Shown here one piece after another: positions 11,245 to 20,000 of a stretch of DNA of 64,000 bases. Below the pieces are notes generated by a model. It was not told where the DNA came from and searched no databases. It saw only the letters and a program-made list of their open reading frames with translations. Origin of the DNA: Candidatus Rhodoferax odensensis. Its GTDB lineage: Bacteria > Pseudomonadota > Gammaproteobacteria > Burkholderiales > Burkholderiaceae_C. The DNA lies in contig JADKDJ010000018.1 of NCBI GenBank assembly GCA_016718405.1, positions 6,127 through 70,126 of the forward strand. The letters are read 5' to 3'. Each line of letters opens with the position of its first letter. The stretch's first letter is position 1. A program made the position numbers and the translations under genes.

Positions 11245-12431
11245 CTACAGGGATAACGCACTGCCATTGAGCAGGTTGCTCACGGGTGTAGAGCGCACCC
11301 CAGCGGTAGTGGCTCAAGCCAGCGCGACGGCGGTGGTGGCTGGCGCGACGATATGCGGGGTGATCTTGTCCCCGCTCGGGCAGCGCCGAGCCATACAGCT
11401 AAGCCCGCCAAAGCCAATCATCAAGGTAATGCATGTGAATCAGGTAGACCAATACGAACTCTCGCCGGGTAGCTCAAGCCCAGTGGGGTCGGCTGACATA
11501 GCGCGAAGCAGACCAATCTCAGGCGCAAAGCTCCACCGTCGGGGCAGGCGTTGTAGGCCAGCGCAAACGGCAGACGTAAGATTTGGAATCGTCACGCCAT
11601 GATCGCGTTTGAGACTTACCAACGTGAGCGCGGCGGCAAACACGGCAGCCCGCTTTGGCAGCGTCCAGGCCAACCAGCGCCGCTGGTAAGCGCCCGGCAG
11701 TCGTTCGCGCTTGCCCACTACAGGGGCCAGCTCGAACGGGTAGAACAGACCGTTGTGCGACCGCTCGGCCGGGGTTAGATTTACGCCAACGCTGGCAGTG
11801 ACAATGCCATCCCTGTAGCTGGCGCAGCACCGCCAGCGACAGCGCCAACGGGGCTACGCGCCCCGGGCGCTGCCAACCGAGCCCGATCAAACGCAGACCG
11901 ACCAATGCGCGCAGCGCGACGGCGCCACTGCGCCAGCGGGGTCAGCGCGCGGTGAACACGCAAGACCACATCAGCATCACAGAAACCCACGGGGTGCCGG
12001 GGTGTCCCGCTTCGGCGCGTCGTGGCGCAGGAGATCAGGCTCGGGTCCGGGCCCCGGGCGCCGCGCACCATGCGGTGGACAACATCAGGCCCAATACCCC
12101 GCAGGCCGCGTAGAGCACCGGCCGGCAGCGCAAACAGCAGGCCCAGGCGCATGAGTCGAGTTCTTCAGCATGCCATTCACGCCGCGGCGCTGCACCAGCA
12201 TGGTAACGAAGAAGCCCGCCAGAATGAAGAACACCGGCATGCGGAAACTGTGAATCAGCACCACCAACAAGTCGACCAGCTCACTGCTCTGGTTGTCGTG
12301 CCAGGGCAAGGGGGCGAGGGCGCCACCATGTAAATGACTGCCACGTGCGGCACCACGCCCAGCCACATCATCACGCCGCGCAGGTTGTCCAGTGCAGCGA
12401 GGCGGTCGAAAGAGGAGGGGTGTTGCGTCAT
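11245..12431 (-). CDS. Acyltransferase-3 family membrane protein (frameshifted)
   Basis: This is a multi-pass inner-membrane protein of the Acyltransferase_3 (OpgC/NodX/OafA-like) family, members of which O-acylate glycans or related envelope molecules. The N terminus MTQHPSSFDRLAALDNLRGV carries the family DNLRG segment. It is followed by hydrophobic helices (VMMWLGVVPHVAVIYMVA and LVVLIHSFRMPVFFILAGFF). The C-terminal region holds a family-like SYW..YLIHMHYLDDW segment, and the protein ends VSNLLNGSALSL with TAG at 11245. The chosen start is ATG 12431. An upstream in-frame ATG at 12482 would lie within a palindromic repeat. Several indels disrupt 11300-12150. The acylated substrate is unknown. 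Confidence 0.72.
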
Positions 12432-12477
12432 GGCCCTGGTGCCGGTTGTGATCAGGCCAGACTGTAACGCCTCGCGC

Positions 12478-12547
12478 TCCGTCATCGCGAGCGCGGCGCG
12501 GCGATCCACCGTCGCACACCAGGCCGCCTGGATCGCCGCGCTTTACG
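12478..12547. repeat. Palindromic intergenic repeat (CGTCATYGCGAG type), copy 1
   Basis: The segment begins CGTCATCGCGAGCGCGGCG. It contains inverted arms GCGGCGATCCA (12489-12499) and TGGATCGCCGC (12529-12539) around a 29-base loop, and ends in a TTTACG tail. Its outer end matches the copy at 13749-13834. It lies between terC and the acyltransferase gene and overlaps the last codons of terC. Confidence 0.6.
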
Positions 12548-13490
12548 TCCGAGTTCGAACGCTGGTTCGCAGACTGGCGAGCATGGTGAGCGCCAGAATC
12601 CCCACCACCACACCGAGCGATACTGACACGGGACCTTAGTAGATATCGACCAAACACATCTTGGTGCCGATGAAGACCAGGATCACCGCCAGGCCGTAGT
12701 TGAGCAGATGGAACTTTGCTGCCACGGCAGCCAGCAGGAAATACATTGCGCGCAGTCCCAGTATGGCAAACACCTTGCTGGTCAGCACAATGAAGGGGTC
12801 AGTGGTGATGGCGAAGATGGCCGGGATCAGGTCCACCGCGAAGATCACGTCGGTGAGGGCCACCAGGCAGATCACCATCAATAGCGGCGTGGCGATGCGC
12901 CGCCCGTCCTCAATGGTCCAGAACTTCTCGCCCGTCAAGTGGCGGCGGCTGACCGGCAGCGCACGCGGCGCAGCGACTTCAGCGCAGGGTTGTCGTCCAG
13001 GCTGGGCTCCTTGCCAGCGGCCACCACATTTGACGCCGGTGAGGATCAGGAAGGCGCCAAGCAATTACAAGATCAATGGAACTGTGCCAGCAGCCAGCCG
13101 CCCACCAGGATCATGACGGTGCGCAGCACGATGGCACCCACGATGCCGATCATCAGCACGCGTTTCTGGTACGCACTGGGCACCGCAAAGTAGGTGAACA
13201 CCAGCAGGAACACGAAAATATTGTCCACCGCCAGCGATTTCTCGATCAGGTAACCCGTCAGAACTCCAGCGACTTCTGATTGCCCAGCGCGGTCGAACCG
13301 GTGCTGTCGTGCACCGCCCACAGAACAGGCCGTTGAAAGGAAACTCAGCGCAACCCAGACCAGCGACCAGTTCAGCGCTTCCTTCACGCCGATGTCGTGC
13401 GCGCCCTGCTTGCGCGGCTGACAAAATCAATGAACAGGGACGTGAGAACGATGACCACGAACGTGGCCCATAGCCACAGGGTGCAATGGT
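12543..13490 (-). CDS. TerC family integral membrane protein (frameshifted)
   Basis: TerC/Alx proteins are multi-pass inner-membrane proteins linked to manganese export and metal homeostasis. Visible segments in order are WLWATFVVIVLTSLFIDFVS (TM1), VKEALNWSLVWVALSFLFN, LTGYLIEKSLAVDNIFVFLL (family signature with conserved Glu and Asp), FTYFAVPSAYQKRVLMIGI, LRTVMILVGGWLLAQFH, FGAFLILTGVK, TPLLMVICLVALTDVIFAVD, SIPAIFAITTDPFIVLTS and LLNYGLAVILVFIGTKMCLV. The C terminus after a frameshift at 12636 is VSVSLGVVVGILALTMLASL, with TAA at 12543. No good ATG is seen at the 5' end near 13490 (a CATTGC sequence there may be a damaged start). A yybP-ykoY riboswitch lies just upstream and supports a manganese role. 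Confidence 0.85.
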
Positions 13491-13539
13491 TTTGCCTGAC
13501 AAGACCTCAAAAAGTTTGGAAAACGCGCCTGCGTACTCC

Positions 13540-13666
13540 AAAAGGTCTTGCGTAAGCGGGGCCCGTTGGCCCCTCTTTTCCGTGCTCCGGCTGCCACTGT
13601 GCAGTGACAAGCGTACTGACGAACACACACGCTTGGTGGCTGGCACCAGGTCGCTACTCCCCTTTC
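13540..13666 (-). promoter_or_regulatory. yybP-ykoY manganese riboswitch upstream of terC
   Basis: Read on the minus strand, the leader has the hallmarks of the Mn2+-sensing yybP-ykoY aptamer. It starts GAAAGGGGAGTAGCG, has a three-way-junction arm with GTCAGTACGC, then a GC-rich hairpin arm, and closes with CGCAAGACCTTT. The outer stem pairs AAAGG with CCTTT. The conserved L1 (GGGGAGTAGC) and the GCAAGACC element are both present. The aptamer ends about 50 nt before the terC coding region. In this family manganese binding raises expression of export proteins such as MntP or TerC/Alx. Confidence 0.88.
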
Positions 13667-13748
13667 AGGTGGGCCGATTATCACCGCTGGCGCATAACCC
13701 CCAGCTGTCGGGGATTGTGCCGGGAACAGGGCTGCAATAGCCACCGCT

Positions 13749-13834
13749 CGTCATCGCGAGCGCAGCGTGGCGAGCCATGGTGGTGTGTCCGCTTAGGTGG
13801 GTTGCCGCGTCGGCTGCGCCTTCTCGCAATGACG
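13749..13834. repeat. Palindromic intergenic repeat (CGTCATYGCGAG type), copy 2
   Basis: The element starts CGTCATCGCGAGCGCAGCG and ends CTTCTCGCAATGACG, so its ends are inverted copies of CGTCAT(T/C)GCGAG. The inner arms are imperfect. It sits upstream of the TerC riboswitch, in the 232 bases between 13667 and the permease stop at 13898. The rest of that interval holds nothing else I recognise. Similar small palindromes are scattered in many bacterial genomes and behave like non-autonomous mobile repeats. Confidence 0.65.
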
Positions 13835-13897
13835 GGGGCAGTCGCCGCTCAGCGCCAGAAGCGGCGCCTGCGGGGAAATGGCCATGCCAACCGACTC

Positions 13898-15101
13898 CTA
13901 TTCCGACCGCAGCGCCTCCACCGGGTCCAACTGCGCCGCGCGCCGCGCCGGCAGCACACCGGCCAGCAGTCCAATGGCGATGGCCAGGCCTTCAGCCAGC
14001 AGCACAAACATCAATGGGGTGTGCACCGGCAGGGCCGGCACCGCCAGGTGGATCAGCTGCGCCAGACCCACGCCCAGCAGCAGACCGATCACGCCACCCA
14101 GCGCCGACAGCGCCACCGCCTCACCCAGGAACAGGCCCAGGATGGTGCGCCGGGGCGCGCCCAGCGCCACCAAGAGGCCGATTTCGCCGGTGCGTTCGCT
14201 CACCGCGATGGTCATGATGGTCACGATGCCCACGCCGCCGACTAACAGCGAGATGCTGCCCAGCGCGCCGACCGCCATGGTCAGGACGTCAAGGATGTTG
14301 GACAGAGTGCGCAGCATGTCTTCCTGCGTGATGACGGTGAAGTCTTCGCGTCCGTGCCGGTTCTGCAGGGCGCGGGTGATGCTCTGCACCACCTGCGCGG
14401 CCGGGATGCCCTCGGCGTAGGCTACGTCCACCTTCATCAGGCCGTCGCGGTTGAACAGCTCCAGCGCGCGAGCGGGCCGGTATGTAGGCGGCATCGTCGG
14501 GGTCGACGCCCAGGAACTGTCCTTGCTCTGCAGCACGCCGATCACGCGGAAATTGCAGGGCGCCGATGCGCACGCGCGCGCCAGAGGGTTGGCAGCGCCA
14601 AACAGCTCGGTCTTGAGCGTGGAGCCCAGCACCACAAAAGGGCGGGCGTTTTCCGGGTCTTCGGCAGGCAGGAACTGGCCGGTCTGCATGCCCATTTTGT
14701 AGACCTGCAGCATGTCGGCGCCGACCCCATTGGTGGTGGTGCGCCGCAGCCGACCGTTGGCGCTGATTTCGGGTTGCCCCAGACCATGCCCGAGACGCCC
14801 GTGACATGCGGCAGATTCGCCAGCAGCTTTGCGTCCTCCAGCGTGATCGGGCGCACCGAACTGGGAATGCCGGTGGGCGCCGGGCCCGGATGTCTTGACC
14901 TTGCCGGGCGAGATGCTGGCAATGTTGGTGCCAAACTGCGTGAACTCGGCCAGCACAAAGCGGTGAATGCCCCTCGCCGATCGAGGTCAGCAGGATCACC
15001 GCCGCAATGCCCACGGCAATGCCCAGCAGCGTGAGAAAACTGCGCAGCCGCTGCGCCGTGATGGCGCGCAGGGCCAGGCTGACAGAGTCGATCAGTAGCA
15101 T
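13898..15101 (-). CDS. MacB/FtsX-type ABC transporter permease (distal copy; frameshifted)
   Basis: This is an inner-membrane permease with the MacB_PCD periplasmic core and FtsX C-terminal helices. It starts MLLIDSVSLALRAITAQRLR at 15101. TM1 is SFLTLLGIAVGIAAVILLTS. The extracytoplasmic part includes FVLAEFTQFGTNIASISPGK and MLQVYKMGMQTGQFLPAEDP. The C terminus has helices SISLLVGGVGIVTIMTIAVS, the coupling-helix signature ERTGEIGLLVALGAPRRTIL and the end LPARRAAQLDPVEALRSE. Indels lie near 14970, 14890, 14780 and 14560. It is the last gene of an export operon with the other permease (15184-16396), the ATPase (21047-21754) and the adaptor (21751-22908). Confidence 0.85.
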
Positions 15102-15183
15102 GGCAAGTCGTCGCAGGGCCGTCCCAAGACGACTTCGGCCCCCTCGGGGGGCAGCGCAGTACGTGAAGCGACAAGCGTGGGGG

Positions 15184-16396
15184 TCATTTCAAGCGTTTGG
15201 CCAGTGCCTGCACCGGGTCCAGTTGGGCCGCGCGCCGCGCCGGCAGCACGCCAAACAAGATGCCGGTGACCAGCGCGGTGCCCAATCCGGCCAACACCGC
15301 CCAGTCCGGCGGGAAAGCCGGGAAGGCTGGGTACAGCTGGCGTATCAGGGCCGCGCCCAGATGCCCCAGAGCGAAGCCAACCAGGGCGCCCGTCAGTGAC
15401 AGCATGGTGGCCTCGGTCAGGAACAATAGGCCGGATCACGCCGCCGGTGGCGCCCAGCGCCTTGAGCAGGCCGATTTCGCCAGTGCGCTGGGTGACGGAC
15501 ACCAGCATCACGTTCATCACCAGAATGCCGGCGTCGGCGAGTCTGATGGCGGCGATGCAGCCACGCCCAGGGTGAGCGCACCCAGCAGCCGGTCGAAGGT
15601 GGCCAGCACGGCATCCTGCGTGATGACGGTCACGTCCTGCTCGCCCTCGTGGCGCAGCCGGATGATCTCGGTGGCCTGCGTCTTGGCGGCGGCGATCGCC
15701 TCTCGCCCATTGGCCTCGATCAGGATGCGGAACAGCGTGTTGCTGTTGAACATGGCCTGCGCCAGCGAGACCGGAACGATCACCAGCTCGTCGGTGTTCA
15801 TGCCCAGACCCTGGCCGCTGGCGGCCAGCACGCCCACGATGCGAAAGCGCCGGTCGCCAATACGCACCAGCTGGCCCAGGGCGGGCTCGACGCCAAAGAC
15901 TTCTTCGCGCACCTTGGCGCCAATCACCGCCTCGGCGGCACCTGTGCGCCAATCGCCATCGGCCAGAAAGCGACCTTGCCCCATGGTCATGTTGCGGACC
16001 TGGATGTACTGTGCCGTGGTCCCGGCTATCAGCACCTCGCGCAGCTTGCCACTAAAGCTGATCTCGGACGTGCCCACGGTCAGCGGCGCGACGCGCACGA
16101 TGGCACTGGCACGCTGCAGCGCTTGGGCGTCGTCGATGGTCAGGTCGCGCGTGGTGTTGGTGATGGCGTTACCCGCGCTGAAGCCACCCGTCTGGGAGCG
16201 CCCCGGCAACACGATCACCAGATTGCTGCCCAGGGATGAGAACTCGCTCACCACATAGCGCCGCGCGCCGTCTCCAGCGCCGTGAGCACCACGACGGCGG
16301 CACGCCGATGGCCATAGCCAGCACCAGCAGCGAGGCGCGCAGCGGGTTGCCTGTGGCCGCCATGCGCGCGAAGCGGATCAGGTCGACGCCGCGCAT
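15184..16396 (-). CDS. MacB/FtsX-type ABC transporter permease (proximal copy; frameshifted)
   Basis: This is a second permease, paralogous to the one just downstream. The pair probably forms a heterodimeric MacB-like channel. It opens MRGVDLIRFARMAATGNPLR at 16396, with TM1 LLVLAMAIGV. The periplasmic core reads YVVSEFSSLGSNLVIVLPGR and VRNMTMGQGRFLADGDWR. The FtsX region contains AGILVMNVMLVSVTQRTGEI and ends VLPARRAAQLDPVQALAKRL. Frame breaks occur near 16300, 15550 and 15430. The first 19 nt overlap the vapC-like stop region, so translation is probably coupled to the inserted toxin-antitoxin pair. The natural upstream neighbour, the ATPase gene, is 4.6 kb away on the same strand. Confidence 0.85.
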
Positions 16397-16764
16397 GGTT
16401 GCCGAGCATTGGCTGTGACCAGTTTGGCGGCTTGAAGTAGCGCAGTGGCCGCGATGAGGGCGTCGGGCAACTTCAGCCCGGTCTCACGTCGAATCCGCGC
16501 GGCCTCGTCGGCGACTGCCGCGTTTACGCTCACCAATTGGCAAACGTCCAGTAGCGCGCGCGCCGCGTCGAGCGAGTCTGCTGTGTGTTGTGGCCATGCG
16601 AGTACTTCCGCTCGAACGATGGCGGAAATGTGGGCAAGCCCGCTGTGCACATGGTCATTGAGTAATTCGATGGTTTGCGCTGGCAGTGCGTCATTCAGAA
16701 ACAGGATCAGGACGCTGCTGTCAAATACCAATGGCCTAACTGGCACAGACGCCGGCGCCACCAT
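16378..16764 (-). CDS. PIN-domain ribonuclease toxin, VapC-like (C terminus atypical)
   Basis: This is a predicted VapC-type endoribonuclease toxin of 128 aa. PIN acidic residues are D15 (LVFDSSVL), E53 (VRAEVLAW) and D101 (KLPDALIAATAL). The usual end is T-x-N-x-x-D-F, but here it reads VTANARQPCAAST, so the fourth acidic residue is absent and the protein stops early. The ending coincides with the overlap into the downstream permease start, as expected if insertion or deletion trimmed the toxin. Activity is uncertain because some PIN proteins tolerate loss of this residue. The start ATG 16764 directly follows the antitoxin stop (TGAATG). Confidence 0.8.
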   Translation of the reverse strand: MVAPASVPVRPLVFDSSVLILFLNDALPAQTIELLNDHVHSGLAHISAIVRAEVLAWPQHTADSLDAARALLDVCQLVSVNAAVADEAARIRRETGLKLPDALIAATALLQAAKLVTANARQPCAAST

Positions 16765-17001
16765 TCAGCGCTCCCATTCTTGACGGGATTTTGCAAGCTC
16801 GGCCAGTATCGCTTCACGTTTGCCGTGCCCCAGCGCACCGCGCGCGCGGCGCAGAATGTCAGTAAGCGTTGGTGAAGCCGCGTCGGCCGGTTGTTCGTCC
16901 AGCACCACCAGAACTCGGCGGGGGTTCGATTGCGGTGGCGGTGCGGTTCCGAGCCAGATCACCTGGTTGCCCTGTAATTGAGCCTCATAGCTGTGCAACA
17001 T
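16765..17001 (-). CDS. Antitoxin partner of the VapC-like toxin
   Basis: This 78-aa protein lies directly upstream of the PIN toxin, with stop and start touching (TGAATG). The N-terminal half (YEAQLQGNQVIWLGTAPPPQ, then RRVLVVLDE) resembles a small beta-strand DNA-binding antitoxin fold. The C-terminal half (LTDILRRARGALGHGKREAI, ending KSRQEWER) is a charged helix suited to wrapping the toxin. Assignment as antitoxin rests mainly on gene order and size. The two genes probably autoregulate. They follow the RM gene on the same strand after an 85-nt gap. Confidence 0.7.
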   Translation of the reverse strand: MLHSYEAQLQGNQVIWLGTAPPPQSNPRRVLVVLDEQPADAASPTLTDILRRARGALGHGKREAILAELAKSRQEWER

Positions 17002-17086
17002 GGGTCTGGCCTTTCATCCTGAGCTATCGATTTTAGTGAGTTCATGATTTCCGCAAGTACCTTGCTTCGGCAGCGCTTTGTCGATT

Positions 17087-20000
17087 TCATGCGCGCCAGC
17101 GGACTTCGCCATCCGAGACCACCGGCTGCGCGCGGCCCAGGGCTTCGAGGGTGTCGAGAATGCGGGGCAGGCTTTTCTTCCATGCGCCACGGCTGGTGAA
17201 GTGCGCGGCCAAGTCGGGCAGTGTCAGGGCGGCATTGGCACTGGTCAGCACCTGCGCCACGGCGCGAACCTGCTCGGGCAACGTGGCGGGCCAGGGCAGG
17301 GCGGTGGTGGCTGCAGTCGGGCCTGCTGCCTCGGATGCAAGTTCGACGGGCGTTTCAAGTGCCAAATCGGCCTGCAACGCTTTCTGTGATTGATCAGCTA
17401 GCTCCTGATTAGATAGCGCTTGGCGGCTGGTCGGGTGTTGGAACTCCGGCCGCAACCAGCGCACGCGCCCGGCCTTTTCCTCTGCCGCGCGTTGGGCGTT
17501 GAGCGCCACCAGGCGCGACAGCAGTTCGTCGGTGGCGGGTTGGTCGCTCCAGCCGTAGGCCGCCAGCACGGCCGCGTCCAGCTCGTCGTGCAAGTCCTTG
17601 AGCACGCCGACCAGGCCGTGGGTGTGGATGGCTTTCTCCTTGGCGGTCAGCGCTCGGCCTTCGCGCAGGGCTTCGAGGACGTTGTAAAGGCCGGTGAGGG
17701 TGAGGGGCTTGTTCTTGCCTTCCTGGCTGCTGTGTTTGTCTGCCTTGTCGCTGTGATTGCCTTCCTGGTCGCTGTGATTGCCTGCTGGCGGCGCGTCAGC
17801 CGGGCGCTGCGGGGGCCTCATGGTGCCAAATGCGCACAAATCGGCCCCCACAGCGCCCAACTGCCGCACCACCAGCGAGTCGGGCGTGGTTGGCGTGGCG
17901 GCCAGAGAAGACGGATGACCCAGCACGCGTTTGCGGTGGGCGTCGATTTGTTCGGCCAGCGAGGCGATGTGGCTGCGCAGTTCGGGCGTGAGTCCGGTGT
18001 CTTCGTCGGGGAAGGGGAAGGTTTCGAAGCAGCGGGATTTGTTGTAGCGTGGGTCGTTGCCTACACCCAACCGACCACCCACTGCCAGTGCCCACGCCTC
18101 ATGCACGCGGCTGGACAGCACGCCGAGGTGAAACGCGTCGTTGATCGCAATGGCAATCAGCATGTTGTCGGGCAGGATGCTGGCGTCCAGAAACTGGAAG
18201 GTACGGTGTTTGGCGGTTTCGACGGTGGCAATAAAGCGCGGCAGGCCGGCGAGTTGCTTGCGCATCTCCTGGCGGGGTTTGCCGAAGAGCCACCACAGTT
18301 TGGCGTAACCCGCGCCGTCTTTGCTCGTTCCTTTGACGTCCCGCTCCGGCTTCACGCGCTCAGTAGTCGTTGGTACACGGTTGCGTACTGGCTTCGCAGT
18401 TGCTCGGCGCTCAGGCCGAAGGCGTCAATCACCATCACGCCGCGCGGCGTGTCGGTCAAGTCGCGGCCATTGCGGTAGCTACGGATATGACGCGCCAGCT
18501 CCGGCACCGTGCCCAGTCCTAGTGCGGCGGCTTCCTCGGGCGTGATGATGAACCCGGCGCCGTGCAGCTTCACGCCGGGCGAGGAGATGTTGGCGTTGGC
18601 TTGCAGTACCACTGCGCCGGCCACGTTCGCCCCCACGCTCAGATCAGCATGAATCAACCCAGTTCGCTCGGTCAGCGCGACCGTCACTTCGCCAAACTCG
18701 CCGGTGTGCTCGTCGGTGACCGTGAGCAGGCGGCCGGGGGTGTCGCTGCGGGCCGCTGGTGATTGGGGGTCAGAGCCCGATTTCGTTCGAGATTTCGCGT
18801 TTCGACCCGGCGACTGTCCTGAATCGGGATCTGACCCCCATTCACCAGCTCTCTCGCCTACGGTCATGGCGATCCGAACGGCGGCGCCATTCGCACTGTC
18901 CCCAAGGATGGTCTGGAATGGCGAACACCAAACCAAGCCTGCCAGCAGTGGGGGTTCGGTTGCCGGTGACCGATTTCTGGGCCTTTGACAGCATGAGGGC
19001 ACCGGCAGACCGCGCCCCGCGGCCCACCGACCCGTCGGCGCGAGACTTGCCAGAAAGAGACACGGCGGCCATCTCAGGGAAAACGCATTGCCCATCCAGC
19101 GCGGCTGACACCACCCGCCGGTTGAAAGTCTGGCGCAGGCTGTTGGTGGTGATCAGGCCAAAGCGGCGAAGCCGCCCAAAGGCCGCCAGCGACGAGGCCC
19201 GACTCCACCAGTACATCACGAAGTCGGCACTCTCCAGGCACCTCGGGCCAGGCACTGCGCAGGGCCTCCACGTAGCCATCCGGGCAGGCGCGCATGGTGC
19301 TGGCACCGATGAAAGGCGGGTTGCCCACGATGAAGTCGGCCTGCGGCCACCCTGCTTGCCGGGGCCGGACGTATTTCCACTGTGGCACTTGTGCCGCCTC
19401 GTCGGGCACCAGCGCGCCGGTCACCGGGTGGGGCTTGAAGGTGGCGCCGTCCCATCGGGTCAGCAACTGGCCGTGCGGGTCGTAGGCCAGCTCGGACTCG
19501 TCACTTTCCAGCACCGCGTCGCGGTGTTCGATGTTGCCAAAATCGTGCACCACGGGCTCGGCCACCGCCTTGTTGCCACGGGTGCGGATGTGCCACTGCA
19601 GGTAGCCAATCCACAACACCAGCTCGGCCAGCGCGGCGGCGCGCTCGTTCAGCTCAATGCCCAGCAACTGCTGCGGCGTGACGGTTTCGCCTTCCAGTTC
19701 GAGCAGGCTTTGCGTCTGGCCCAGGGCTTCGAGCTGATTCAGCACTTCGCCTTCGAGGCGCTTCAAATGCTCCAGCGTCACGTACAGAAAGTTGCCACTG
19801 CCGCAGGCCGGATCGAGCACGCGGGTGCTGCACAACTGATGGTGAAACTGGCGCACCTGGGCGCGGGCCTCGGCCATCTTTTGCGCATGCGCCTTGCCCG
19901 ACAGCTCGGCCGCCTCGTGCGCCAGCACCAGCGCGGCGGCCTGGGCGTTGGCCCAGTCGGCGCGCAGTGGCTCCACCACGGTCGGCAACACCAGCCGCTC

